A stretch of DNA of 47,095 bases from the NCBI GenBank assembly GCA_013001815.1, contig JABDLV010000213.1:1-47095 (forward strand), read 5' to 3'. The stretch comes from Bacteroidia bacterium (lineage in GTDB: Bacteria; Bacteroidota; Bacteroidia; AKYH767-A; OLB10). Below the pieces are notes generated by a model. It saw only the letters and a program-made list of their open reading frames with translations, searched no databases and was not told where the DNA came from. How positions within the stretch are numbered: position 1 is the stretch's first letter; each line of letters starts with the position of its first letter. Of this stretch, positions 29,707 through 38,569 are shown piece by piece. Position numbers and translations under genes: made by a program.

Positions 29707-30446
29707 TTGGATGCTACCGTAATCACTGATAGGCCTATTTTCTTGAACAATACTTTGTCTAGTATTTTAAATATCGGAACGAGCTTATTAAATAATTTCA
29801 TTTGTTCAGAAGGAATGATTTTGTGTTTCAATATTCCTCCAAATAAAATCCAGCCAGGTATGCCGGCTGCATTAAAATAAAATGATTTTTGATTAGTAAG
29901 ACCTGCATTTGACATTGCCGAACGCAATGACTTCTTATTATACCTTCTGTAGTGATATAATTCTTTGTCAAATTGATTGTAAAGAGTTTGGAATGCAGGA
30001 ACGAGAATAAATACTTTCCCTTCTTTAGTTAAAAGTTTTTTAGCATTAGCTAGTGCTAATTCATGCTCTTCTATGTGCTCAACTACATTGAGAGCAAAAA
30101 TAAAATCAAAGCTATTTAAGATGTCAGGGTACTCATTTTCGAAATTGGCATGAACTAAATCAATATTTCTCACTTCTCTTAAGTTAGAATGATCGCTAAA
30201 TCGATCCCTTAACTTATCACAGTAGTGATCTCTAATATCTGTTAAAGTGATATCCCAATTATTTATTATGAAAAATTTGGAGATGTTGCCAATGCCACTG
30301 CCAATTTCAAGTACTCTACCTGATGCATAAGGCGCAACTTCATTATACATCCATTCGTTTAGCTTATCTGCATTTGCAATAGACTCGAGCGTAGCCAGTC
30401 CCTCTACATCATCCTCTTTATAATCAAAAGATTTGATTTCTGTCAT
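29703..30446 (-). CDS. Class I SAM-dependent methyltransferase
   Basis: This 247-residue protein has the SAM-binding motif I 'VLEIGSGIGNIS' (residues 45-56), a motif II-like acidic 'DITLTDI', and 'FALNVVEHIEEHE', the usual post-motif of Methyltransf_11/12-type enzymes. A later 'YRRYNKKSLRSAM' fits ubiquinone/glycan-modifying relatives. The substrate cannot be read from sequence. Its ATG overlaps the stop of the upstream GT2 gene by one base (TAATG), so the two are translationally coupled and probably act on the same glycan or lipid-linked intermediate. The stop codon overlaps the right arm of the bidirectional terminator region. Confidence 0.85.
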   Translation of the reverse strand: MTEIKSFDYKEDDVEGLATLESIANADKLNEWMYNEVAPYASGRVLEIGSGIGNISKFFIINNWDITLTDIRDHYCDKLRDRFSDHSNLREVRNIDLVHANFENEYPDILNSFDFIFALNVVEHIEEHELALANAKKLLTKEGKVFILVPAFQTLYNQFDKELYHYRRYNKKSLRSAMSNAGLTNQKSFYFNAAGIPGWILFGGILKHKIIPSEQMKLFNKLVPIFKILDKVLFKKIGLSVITVASK

Positions 30447-31165
30447 TAGAACAAATTATACTTTATAATACAATAAATTGCTCGAAAACCGTCTTTCCAA
30501 TTGATTTTTTTTCCTTCTGCAAACGTTCTGCCATAGTATGAAATACCAACTTCATAAATTCTAATGTCGGGTATTTTAGAAATTTTTGCTGTGACTTCAG
30601 GTTCAAAACCAAATCTGTTTTCGTACAAGTCTATGTTTTGTATAATTTCTCTTTTGAAAAGTTTATAACATGTTTCCATATCTGTTAGGTTTAGATTTGA
30701 AAGCATGTTTGATAAAAAAGTTAATACCTGGTTACCTATAGAATGCCAGAAGAATAAAATCCGATGTGGTTCTCCACCCATAAAACGAGAACCATAAACT
30801 ACATCAGCAAATCCATCTGTAATAGGTTTTATTAAATTATTGTATTCATTGGGATCATATTCTAAATCCGCATCTTGTATAATTATATAATCTCCTTTAG
30901 CTTCTCTAATTCCGGTATGAATTGCCGCACCTTTCCCTTTATTTTTTTTATGATTGTAAAGAACCATTTTTTCTTGAGGGTGGTCGGCTATATATTTATT
31001 TAAAGCTTCAGCAGTTCCATCTGTAGAGCAATCATTTACCAAAATGAGTTCTTTTTGTATTCCGTTTATTAATTGCACAGCCAAAACTTTGTCCAAAATT
31101 TCATGAACTGTATTGGCCTCGTTATAACAAGGAATGACAATTGAAAGTGTATTAAAATTTACCAC
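30446..31165 (-). CDS. GT2 family glycosyltransferase (DPM1/polyprenyl-phosphate type)
   Basis: The GT-A fold signatures are present: '[14 protein letters not shown]' at the N-terminus, 'VNDCSTDGT', the metal-binding 'QDADLEYDP' (DAD at residues 98-100) and a C-terminal '[15 protein letters not shown]', typical of dolichyl/undecaprenyl-phosphate sugar transferases. No C-terminal membrane helices are seen, so it is probably peripheral on the inner membrane. I place the start at GTG 31165, just before the family's usual N-terminus. The frame stays open back to a TTG at 31252, which would add 29 unconserved residues. It is coupled to the downstream methyltransferase gene. Confidence 0.85.
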   Translation of the reverse strand: MVNFNTLSIVIPCYNEANTVHEILDKVLAVQLINGIQKELILVNDCSTDGTAEALNKYIADHPQEKMVLYNHKKNKGKGAAIHTGIREAKGDYIIIQDADLEYDPNEYNNLIKPITDGFADVVYGSRFMGGEPHRILFFWHSIGNQVLTFLSNMLSNLNLTDMETCYKLFKREIIQNIDLYENRFGFEPEVTAKISKIPDIRIYEVGISYYGRTFAEGKKINWKDGFRAIYCIIKYNLF

Positions 31166-31380
31166 GTTAATTTTTTTGTTCAGGGGGTTAAAATATAAAA
31201 TAGAGCTAGTTCTTTTATATTGTTTTAAGCAAAAAAAGTTGCCAATTTTCAATACAATTATGTGTGTAAAGGGCTAATTTTGAATATAAATGCTCTTTAA
31301 TTGGCAATTTTTAAAAAACCAGGGCAAATTGAGCGTTTTTGAATGGATTGGTAATGGCTTTTTTCACCAATTTTTTAGCC

Positions 31381-32949
31381 TTAAAATTGACTAATAACCC
31401 TTTTTTCAAATAGAACTAGTTTTTTAGAATGAGAAACAAACACAGTATCATAATCATTTGTGATATTGTGTCTCAATGAATTTGTACAGCTATCATTTAA
31501 ATTTGGCGGCATTTTCCATGTCATAATATAATCGATTGATTTTTGTGTTACCGTTTCAAAATTTGAAATATTAGCACATAAAGGGGGGTGGCCTGCAAAT
31601 GAGCCAACCAGTTCATAAGGATTTCTATTTTTTTTCCAGTGCAATTGAAATGGTTTGTGGCTGGCTTCATAATTATCTAGAATGAATAATGGAAATTCTG
31701 TACCTAAATAATTAGACATATTGCTTTGAAGCCAGTGCTTACTATAATTTAATGGTAACAAAGTTGAGTTTGGTTTAATATGAGATAAGCAACTTTGCTG
31801 TTCTTTTATTTCTTTATTTGTAATTGCATAACCATTAAAATGTCTGAAATTTAATGCTGAAACTATTCCAAGGATAATTATCAAAGAGCAAGTGTCAATC
31901 CAGTTTTTTTGAGTTTGAGCGCATATCCAGATTGTTAGAAAGAAAAAGGTGAACATTATTAATCGCATAGTAACATATCCTCCCGAAGCTAATTTGTCTG
32001 GAATAACAAAAATTAATACTCCAAATACCAAAAACAATAAGAGATAGCTATCTGACTTAAAGTTTATTCTAAATGATTCTGTTTTTACCCTATGAATTAA
32101 TTTTGCAATGGCAGAAATTAAATAAATGACAAATAGTATTGTTGTTAGTATAACTTCGATTTTACCATAGGCAACAACTGGTTTCAGAGTATATACCCAC
32201 TTAACCAGTTCATTAAATGGGATAAAGTATACTTCGTTTACATCTCTTTTGTTAAATAAAAACGAAACAATCAAAATTAATCCGGGCCATGAAACCAGCG
32301 CTATTTTTAGAAAAATGGACTTATACCATTTGGGAATTGGGTTAGAAATGCTCCAGCTTATACTGACTGTAGTAATTGTCAATACGCAGAATAAAAATAC
32401 CAGTGCATGACTGAAATATAATAGGAGCAGGCAAAGAGCCAGCGCAAATATTCTGTTACTAGTCTGATTTTTTAAATATGAGTTCCAAAGCGATAAGCAT
32501 ATGAAAAATAATATGAGAGATAAACAATAGTTATAAAACCCAATTACAAATGTGAAGGCGTAAATAAATGGAAAGAAATAAATGTACTTAAAACCTAAGT
32601 CTTTGTTTAACCCCTTAAGAAAGTAATAAAAACTTAGAGGGAACCCAAAGATGTATATGAGCTGAATTGTTTTTTCTGAAAGCCAAGGAGGAAATACTGT
32701 AAGCAATAATTCCATCAACACATGTCCGGTTAAATTTGGTTCAGGGTAAGTGTTAAAATCATAAAAGTAATTCAGGAGTTCATTTTTTTCAAACAAGACT
32801 TGAAGTACCAGTTTTGCGTTGTACAAATGAGCTGGTCCGTCTAACGTTAAAAAATATTGATTGAAAACAATAGGGTAACTGTTTACAATAATTAATATCC
32901 AAAAAAATAAATTGGGGAGATTTTTCTTGTTGATGGAAAGATTTAACAC
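31381..32949 (-). CDS. Polytopic membrane protein, GT-C glycosyltransferase-like
   Basis: This 522-residue protein has about ten hydrophobic spans and a hydrophilic C-terminal ~120 residues. After the first helix lies 'LTLDGPAHLYNAKLV', an acidic loop like the catalytic first loop of GT-C lipid-linked sugar transferases. This supports a GT-C-like role but does not prove it; I do not recognise a named family. The start is a GTG placed directly after the scoB stop (TAAGTG, no gap), so it is translated from the scoAB message. No alternative ATG exists before the first helix. The downstream GT2/methyltransferase pair suggests an envelope-glycan function. Confidence 0.6.
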   Translation of the reverse strand: MLNLSINKKNLPNLFFWILIIVNSYPIVFNQYFLTLDGPAHLYNAKLVLQVLFEKNELLNYFYDFNTYPEPNLTGHVLMELLLTVFPPWLSEKTIQLIYIFGFPLSFYYFLKGLNKDLGFKYIYFFPFIYAFTFVIGFYNYCLSLILFFICLSLWNSYLKNQTSNRIFALALCLLLLYFSHALVFLFCVLTITTVSISWSISNPIPKWYKSIFLKIALVSWPGLILIVSFLFNKRDVNEVYFIPFNELVKWVYTLKPVVAYGKIEVILTTILFVIYLISAIAKLIHRVKTESFRINFKSDSYLLLFLVFGVLIFVIPDKLASGGYVTMRLIMFTFFFLTIWICAQTQKNWIDTCSLIIILGIVSALNFRHFNGYAITNKEIKEQQSCLSHIKPNSTLLPLNYSKHWLQSNMSNYLGTEFPLFILDNYEASHKPFQLHWKKNRNPYELVGSFAGHPPLCANISNFETVTQKSIDYIMTWKMPPNLNDSCTNSLRHNITNDYDTVFVSHSKKLVLFEKRVISQF

Positions 32950-33612
32950 TTAGCTAATTTGCATTTCAGGAATATCTCCTTCAACAATTAGTCGACCTTC
33001 CGTTGCCTTAATCACATCATCAACACTCACTCCTGGTGCTGTTTCAACTAATTTAAATCCGTCATTTGAGGTTACATCTAATACAGCCAGGTTGGTAATA
33101 ATTTTTTTAACGCAACTAACCCCTGTTATCGGAAGTGTGCATTTATTCAAAAGTTTAGAAGCACCTTTTTTGTTTGTATGCATCATTGCAACGATAATGT
33201 TTTCTGCTGATGCTACAAGATCCATAGCACCGCCCATGCCTTTTACCATTCTTCCGGGTATCTTCCAATTTGCTATGTCTCCATTATCAGCAACCTCCAT
33301 GGCGCCCAATACGGTTAATTGAACATGCTGGCCTCTAATCATTGCAAAACTTGTTGACGAGTCAAATAATGCTGCACCGGGTTGTAGGGTAACGGTTTGC
33401 TTTCCTGCATTAATCATATCTGCATCTTCTTCTCCTTCAAATGGAAAAGGACCCATTCCCAATATTCCATTTTCAGATTGAAACTCAACGCTTATTCCTT
33501 GCGGAACATAATTCGCAACAAGTGTCGGTATGCCTATGCCTAGATTTACATACCATCCATCTTTAAGTTCTTGAGCAATTCTTTTAGCAATACCATGTTT
33601 ATCTAAAGCCAT
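32950..33612 (-). CDS. scoB: 3-oxoacid CoA-transferase, subunit B
   Basis: This 220-residue protein has family I CoA-transferase features: '[15 protein letters not shown]', and the catalytic 'SENGILG' whose glutamate (Glu47) forms the glutamyl-CoA thioester intermediate. With subunit A it moves CoA from succinyl-CoA to acetoacetate or a similar 3-oxoacid (ketone-body and acyl-CoA metabolism, cytoplasm). Length is normal for the B subunit. It lies 3 bp after scoA. An AtoA-type acyl specificity cannot be excluded. Confidence 0.92.
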   Translation of the reverse strand: MALDKHGIAKRIAQELKDGWYVNLGIGIPTLVANYVPQGISVEFQSENGILGMGPFPFEGEEDADMINAGKQTVTLQPGAALFDSSTSFAMIRGQHVQLTVLGAMEVADNGDIANWKIPGRMVKGMGGAMDLVASAENIIVAMMHTNKKGASKLLNKCTLPITGVSCVKKIITNLAVLDVTSNDGFKLVETAPGVSVDDVIKATEGRLIVEGDIPEMQIS

Positions 33613-33615
33613 AAT

Positions 33616-34314
33616 TTATTTTTTTGGTAGAACAGTACGTTGTTCAATTCTCTTTTCATAATTAATTCCTTCGAAAATTCTTTGCACAAAAATGCCGGGT
33701 GTATGTACAAAATTAGGATCCAATTCTCCGGGCTGAACTAAATGTTCTACTTCTGCTACAGTAATTTTACCAGCCATTGCCATGGCAGGGTTAAAGTTGC
33801 GTGCAGTGCCTTTAAAAATTAAATTCCCATTGGTATCTCCCTTCCAGGCTTTAACCATTGCAAAATCTGCGGTAAGTGCAGTTTCTAAAATATGTGGTTT
33901 GCCATTATATTCTCTTACTTCTTTTCCTTCTGCTACTTCTGTACCATAGCCCGCTGGTGTAAAAAACGCTGGTACTCCGGCTCCACCTGCTCTGCATCTT
34001 TCTGCAAGTGAACCTTGAGGAATTAAGTCCACTTCCAGTTCACCACTAAGCATTTGTCTTTCGAACTCATCATTTTCGCCTACATAAGAAGAAATCATTT
34101 TTTTTATTTGACGTTTTTGAAGTAGTAACCCTAAGCCAAAATCATCAACACCTGCATTATTTGAAATGCATGTCAATCCGGTAATTTCGAGTTTTACCAT
34201 TTCACTAATGCAGTTTTCCGGTATGCCGCACAAACCAAATCCTCCTAGCATTAAAGTCATGTTACTTTCAATTCCTCTTAATGCTTCAGATGCATTTTTT
34301 ACAACTTTATTCAT
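33616..34314 (-). CDS. scoA: 3-oxoacid CoA-transferase, subunit A
   Basis: The CoA-binding signature '[16 protein letters not shown]' lies near residues 21-36, followed by '[15 protein letters not shown]' and '[16 protein letters not shown]', all diagnostic of the A subunit. I start at ATG 34314 (232 residues). An in-frame TTG at 34335 would add seven unconserved residues. It is partner of scoB directly downstream and forms the heteromeric succinyl-CoA:3-oxoacid CoA-transferase. A weak AT-rich hairpin lies between this gene and the PBP1A gene upstream, so the two may be separate transcripts. Confidence 0.92.
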   Translation of the reverse strand: MNKVVKNASEALRGIESNMTLMLGGFGLCGIPENCISEMVKLEITGLTCISNNAGVDDFGLGLLLQKRQIKKMISSYVGENDEFERQMLSGELEVDLIPQGSLAERCRAGGAGVPAFFTPAGYGTEVAEGKEVREYNGKPHILETALTADFAMVKAWKGDTNGNLIFKGTARNFNPAMAMAGKITVAEVEHLVQPGELDPNFVHTPGIFVQRIFEGINYEKRIEQRTVLPKK

Positions 34315-34343
34315 TTTACTAATATTAATATGCAATCAATATT

Positions 34344-34363
34344 GTAAAAATAACATTGTTATT
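34344..34363 (-). terminator. Weak AT-rich hairpin downstream of PBP1A gene
   Basis: On the - strand AATAAC-AAT-GTTATT forms a 6-bp stem with a 3-nt loop, followed by TTT and A/C-broken T residues. It sits between the PBP1A stop and the scoA start. Termination efficiency would be low. Confidence 0.3.
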
Positions 34364-34409
34364 GAATAGTAAAAATGATTGAATGGATATAGATAATTAG
34401 GAGAACAGA

Positions 34410-36641
34410 TCAGTCCCAGAAACCATCTTCTTCTTCCTGCTCTCCCTCTGAAGTGCCCGCATTTTGGTTTTCGTATTTTGAGCAATCTAGCTCAACGCCT
34501 AATTCACGTGCCGGGGCTCTAAAATCTTCTTGAGATATATTTAAATCTTTATCAGCATACACTTTTTTCATGTACAGCGCCCAAATAGGTAAGGCCATGT
34601 TTGCACCTTGACCCAACGAAATACTTCTAAAGTGAACGGACCTATCTTCGCAACCTACCCAAACTCCTGATACTAGTTCGGGTGTTATGCCCATAAACCA
34701 TCCGTCACTGTGATTTTGTGTAGTTCCGGTCTTACCTGCAATAGCTTGCGTAAATCCATATTTTAGTTTTAATCGAACACCGGTACCATGGTCAACCACT
34801 CCTTTTAATAGTTCTAGCATGAGGTATGCAGTTTCTTCACTGATTACCTCCATTTTTTTCGGAATTTTTTCATACAATACAATTCCATTTTTGTCTTCAA
34901 TTCGGGTTATAAAAATAGGTTCTGTTCTAACACCTTTGTTTGCAAAAGTTGAGTATGCACCAACCATTTCATACACAGAAACATCAGGTGTGCCTAATGC
35001 AATAGAGTGGTAAGGAGGGATTTCGCTGGTTAATCCCAATTTTTTAGTAAGGTCTACCACAGGTTGTGGTCTAAACTGCTTAATCAAATTGGCAGATATT
35101 ACATTTACCGAATTGGCCAGTGCTTCTTTTAATGAAAGCATTCCACCATATTTACCATCTGAATTTTTGGGAGTCCAATCTTCACCGGTATGTGGATCTG
35201 GAATAGTTATGGGAACGTTAGGCAATTTGTAACATGGCGAAAACCCTTCTTGCATGGCAAGAGTGTACAAAAACGGTTTGAAAGTTGAGCCTACTTGTCT
35301 TTTTCCGTATCTAACATGGTCATATTGAAAGTGTTTATAGTTTGCGCCACCAACCCATGCTTTTACATGTCCCGTTTTTGGATCCATAGACATAAAACCG
35401 GGATGCAAGAATTTTTTATAGTATTTGATAGAATCAAGTGGGGTGATTAAAGTATCTTTTTCACCATCATATGTAAATACGGTAATGGTGTCTTTCGTAT
35501 TAAATATTTCATCAATTTCTTTTCTTGATTTCCCTGCATTTTTTAGGCTTTTGTAACGTTGGCTGTTTTTAATTGCAGATTCAATTATTTGGGGCTGTTC
35601 TTTAAATGCATTTTGATTCTTCCAATGCTTAAAGAACGTTTTTTGAAGACTTTCTAAATGTTCACGGGCAGCTTCTTCTGCATATTTTTGCATTCTGCTG
35701 TCAAGAGTAGTGTAAATCCTTAATCCGTCAGTGTATAAGTTATATGGCTCATTCCCTTTAAAATTTTCTTTGCACCAGGTATTTAGCTCTTGCCTCAATA
35801 CTTCTCTAAAGTAAGTTGCTAATCCTTCCGTATGTGATTGTGCTTTATACTTTAATTCAAGCGGTAATAATTTTAGTGAATCAGCCTCTTCCGTTGTAAT
35901 GAACTCGTACTTTTCCATTTGACCTATAACTGTATTTCTACGAATTAAAGATCGGTTCTCTCTATTATTAACAGGACTATAATAAGTTGGTGCTTTTAGC
36001 AACCCAACTAAAACAGCAGCCTGTTGAATATTTAGTTCACTTTCACTACAAGAAAAAAATGTGTTTGATGCTGAACGAATACCATATGAATTATGCCCAA
36101 ACTCTACTTCATTAAAGTACATGGCAATAATTTCTTTCTTGGTATAGTTTTTTTCTAAACGAATAGATATTATCCACTCTTTTAGTTTTTGTTTAATTCT
36201 TTCTATTAAGCTTTGAGGCCTGTCATGGAACAAATTTTTTGATAACTGCTGAGTAATGGTGCTACCACCACCAGCGTCTTGTTGTAAGATTACCGTTTTA
36301 ACAAAAACCCTTGCTAAGCCTCTTAAGTCTATTCCAGGATGTTCATCAAAACGAATATCCTCAGTGGCAATTAATGCATTAACTAAATTCGGAGATAGAT
36401 CTTCATACCGAACATTAGAACGATTCTCTTTATAATACTTTCCGAGTAAAACATTATCAGAAGTGTAAACTTCACTAGCCAGATTACTTTCCGGTCTTTC
36501 TAGTTCTTCAAACGTTGGTAATTTGCCAAATACACCAAATGCCGTAGCTGATAATAGGCCAACTACGAAAAGAATAGAAAGGATGATGAGAATCCAAAAT
36601 ATTCTAATTGGTGTTTTATATTTAACGTTTTCTGATTGCAC
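34410..36641 (-). CDS. Class A penicillin-binding protein (PBP1A type)
   Basis: This is a bifunctional peptidoglycan synthase of 743 residues. One N-terminal membrane helix (about 12-34) is followed by a GT51 transglycosylase domain with catalytic Glu94 in 'ATEDIRFDEH' and 'GGSTITQQLSKN' (125-136). The transpeptidase domain has SxxK as STFK (452-455), SVN (511-513) and KTGT (637-640), so all catalytic motifs are intact. It polymerises and cross-links glycan strands at the outer face of the inner membrane. The start is GTG; no ATG precedes the membrane helix. The C-terminus is acidic ('EGEQEEEDGFWD'). Confidence 0.94.
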   Translation of the reverse strand: MQSENVKYKTPIRIFWILIILSILFVVGLLSATAFGVFGKLPTFEELERPESNLASEVYTSDNVLLGKYYKENRSNVRYEDLSPNLVNALIATEDIRFDEHPGIDLRGLARVFVKTVILQQDAGGGSTITQQLSKNLFHDRPQSLIERIKQKLKEWIISIRLEKNYTKKEIIAMYFNEVEFGHNSYGIRSASNTFFSCSESELNIQQAAVLVGLLKAPTYYSPVNNRENRSLIRRNTVIGQMEKYEFITTEEADSLKLLPLELKYKAQSHTEGLATYFREVLRQELNTWCKENFKGNEPYNLYTDGLRIYTTLDSRMQKYAEEAAREHLESLQKTFFKHWKNQNAFKEQPQIIESAIKNSQRYKSLKNAGKSRKEIDEIFNTKDTITVFTYDGEKDTLITPLDSIKYYKKFLHPGFMSMDPKTGHVKAWVGGANYKHFQYDHVRYGKRQVGSTFKPFLYTLAMQEGFSPCYKLPNVPITIPDPHTGEDWTPKNSDGKYGGMLSLKEALANSVNVISANLIKQFRPQPVVDLTKKLGLTSEIPPYHSIALGTPDVSVYEMVGAYSTFANKGVRTEPIFITRIEDKNGIVLYEKIPKKMEVISEETAYLMLELLKGVVDHGTGVRLKLKYGFTQAIAGKTGTTQNHSDGWFMGITPELVSGVWVGCEDRSVHFRSISLGQGANMALPIWALYMKKVYADKDLNISQEDFRAPARELGVELDCSKYENQNAGTSEGEQEEEDGFWD

Positions 36642-36683
36642 AATTATAGTCTCAGTGAGAAAGCTAAATGTAAGCCGATTCTC

Positions 36684-36721
36684 AAAAAATAATATTGTTA
36701 GAGGAAATTAATTCCTAACAA
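36684..36721 (-). terminator. Terminator downstream of rng
   Basis: On the - strand TTGTTA-GGAA, loop, TTCC-TC-TAACAA gives a 10-bp stem with a 2-nt bulge, followed by TATTATTTTTT. It lies about 50 nt past the rng stop and before the PBP1A start. A TAAATTTG box (36719-36726) overlaps its left arm and could be a PBP1A promoter element, but no -33 box matches. Confidence 0.5.
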
Positions 36722-36769
36722 ATTTAAACGAAAATTGGAGATTGGAATTGTTAAAGAAAAGCGAAATAA

Positions 36770-38326
36770 CTAAATTTTTATTTCTTCATCATTGTTTCTA
36801 AATAGGCGGAATTCCATTAAATGATAGGAGTTGTCTGCAAGAACCTCAATTTTTTGCCCTAGCTTTTTATTCCAGCTTTTTTTAATAGAAGAAAACCAGC
36901 CTTTAGTAACATATGCATGCACATATGGATGAACTTTCAATTTAAGCTTTTTCTCATTCTGCTCTTTAATGCAATAGGTAAGAACATTTTCAATGTCATC
37001 AATTAATAATATCGAAGCCTTCATTTCTCCCGTACCATCACAAGTTGGGCATTTTTCTAAGGTTTTAATATTCATTTCCGGCCTAACTCGTTGGCGCGTA
37101 ATTTGAATCAACCCAAATTTTGTTGGAGGTAATGCATTGGTTTTGGTACGATCTTTTTTCAGTTCACCTTTTAGAAAATGATAAAGTTCTTTTCTGTTTT
37201 CAGAACGGTGCATGTCAATAAAATCAACAATGATAATACCGCCCATATCTCTTAATCTTAACTGGCGTGCAATCTCTCTCGCAGCATTCATGTTTACCTT
37301 TAATGCTTGCTCTTCTTGGCTTAGGTTTTGATTTGATTTTCGACCACCACTATTAACATCCACTACATGCATAGCTTCAGTGTGTTCAATTACTAAGTAT
37401 GAACCACCGGGCATGTTTACTGTTTTTCCAAATAAGGATTTAATTTGTTTGTCAACAGAGTAGGCTTCAAAAATTGGTTTTTTACCTCTGTAGAGTTTTA
37501 CAATTTTTTCTTGCTCAGGTGAAATGTTTCGGATAAACCCTTTAATGTCATCAGCTAATGTTTCATCATTAATATGAATATTATTAAAGTTAGGATTAAG
37601 CATGTCTCTTAATATAGTTGAGGTTCTGTCAAGCTCCCCTAATAAGCGATGTGGCGGCTTTGCAGTTTTAATCTGGGTAAATAAAGCATCCCATTTTTTG
37701 ACTAGATCCTGTATATCTCTGTCAATTTCTGCAACCTTTTTTCCTGTGGCAACAGTTCTTAATATAACTCCAAAGTTTTTTGGCTTAATGCTAATAGCAA
37801 GCCTTTTTAATCGGTTGCGTTCTTCAGCACCTTTAATTTTTTGAGAAACAGAAACGGTATCAGAAAACGGCACTAACACAACGAAGCGACCGGCAATGGA
37901 AAGTTCACTGCTCAATCTTGGTCCTTTAGTAGAAATTGGTTCTTTTGCAATTTGCACAACAACCCACTGCTTTGGTTTTAATACTTGATTGATTTTACCG
38001 TTTTTGTTGATATCCGGTTCAAGCTTAAAATTGTTAAGGCTACTTTCTGTTTGTTTCCCTGTTGAAACATTGCGGGTATATTTTACTAAAGATTGTAATT
38101 GAGGACCTAGATCTAGGTAGTGTAAAAATGCATCTTTATCGTGACCAATGTCTACAAATGCAGCATTTAGGCCAGGCATTAATTTCCTAACTCTTCCTAA
38201 ATAAACATCACCTACGTTAAAGCTTTTATCCTTCGGTTCGCTATTTAGCTCTACCAAACGTTTTTCTTCTAACAGGGCAATACTTACCTGGTTGTTTTTT
38301 GTATTTATTATTAATTCGCTCTCCAA
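36770..38326 (-). CDS. rng: Ribonuclease E/G
   Basis: This 518-residue protein matches RNase G length and lacks the long C-terminal scaffold of E. coli RNase E. The N-terminus 'MESELIINTKNNQVSIALLE' aligns with the family's usual start, supporting the TTG start codon. An S1 RNA-binding stretch ('VGDVYLGRVRKLMPGLNAAF') is followed by catalytic aspartates in 'VVDVNSGG' (Asp323) and 'IIVDFIDM' (Asp368), and the zinc-link 'CPTCDGTG' (Cys426, Cys429), which joins protomers. It endonucleolytically processes rRNA and decays mRNA. It is last in the hup-TPR-small protein-rng run, 144 bp after the small gene, with a leader hairpin at 38,389-38,417. Confidence 0.93.
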   Translation of the reverse strand: MESELIINTKNNQVSIALLEEKRLVELNSEPKDKSFNVGDVYLGRVRKLMPGLNAAFVDIGHDKDAFLHYLDLGPQLQSLVKYTRNVSTGKQTESSLNNFKLEPDINKNGKINQVLKPKQWVVVQIAKEPISTKGPRLSSELSIAGRFVVLVPFSDTVSVSQKIKGAEERNRLKRLAISIKPKNFGVILRTVATGKKVAEIDRDIQDLVKKWDALFTQIKTAKPPHRLLGELDRTSTILRDMLNPNFNNIHINDETLADDIKGFIRNISPEQEKIVKLYRGKKPIFEAYSVDKQIKSLFGKTVNMPGGSYLVIEHTEAMHVVDVNSGGRKSNQNLSQEEQALKVNMNAAREIARQLRLRDMGGIIIVDFIDMHRSENRKELYHFLKGELKKDRTKTNALPPTKFGLIQITRQRVRPEMNIKTLEKCPTCDGTGEMKASILLIDDIENVLTYCIKEQNEKKLKLKVHPYVHAYVTKGWFSSIKKSWNKKLGQKIEVLADNSYHLMEFRLFRNNDEEIKI

Positions 38327-38388
38327 AAGAGGTGTATTTTTAAATGTTATGCGTCTTATTCTTAATTGATAGCATGCACAACAATCCC

Positions 38389-38417
38389 GATTCAGGCTAA
38401 ATAAAATTTACTGAACC
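38389..38417 (-). promoter_or_regulatory. Leader hairpin upstream of rng
   Basis: On the - strand GGTTCAG-TAAAT-TTT-ATTTA-GC-CTGAATC folds into a 12-bp stem with a 2-nt bulge and a 3-nt loop, 63 nt before the rng start. No T-run follows, so it is not a terminator. It may stabilise the leader or serve as an RNase-sensed element, as the rne leader does in E. coli; this function is inference. Confidence 0.45.
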
Positions 38418-38470
38418 CGTGTAATTTGTAATAGAAAGAGGGAGAATTAAACCAGAAACTAATTATCGAC

Positions 38471-38563
38471 TTATTTCTTTTTCTTATGTCGATTCTTTCT
38501 TAAACGCTTTTTTCGCTTATGGGTTGCCATTTTATGGCGTTTTCTTTTTTTACCGCTTGGCAT
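38471..38563 (-). CDS. 30-residue basic protein, COX24/AURKAIP1 (mS38)-like
   Basis: This is a complete 30-residue reading frame starting ATG. It begins 'MPSGKKRKRHKMATHKRKKR' and ends in a run of lysines; more than half of the residues are K or R, and there is no acidic residue. The K-R-H-K-M-x-x-H-K-R-K-K-R pattern matches the short Bacteroidota proteins annotated as AURKAIP1/COX24-domain, related to the mitochondrial ribosomal protein mS38. A ribosome-associated role is therefore likely. It begins 6 bp after the TPR gene stop and precedes rng. Its small size means automatic gene callers may miss it. Confidence 0.8.
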   Translation of the reverse strand: MPSGKKRKRHKMATHKRKKRLRKNRHKKKK

Positions 38564-38569
38564 AAAAAT

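Noticed and set aside
31239-31307. Inverted repeat TTGCCAATT ... AATTGGCAA near the GT2 upstream region
   Set aside because: Nine-base arms 51 bp apart in AT-rich DNA, with no flanking duplication or promoter context; probably chance.
31347-31376. ATTGGT ... ACCAAT hairpin with a T-run downstream of the membrane protein gene
   Set aside because: The T-run suits the + strand, where no gene ends; on the - strand there is no T-tail. The stem is only 6 bp with a 13-nt loop.
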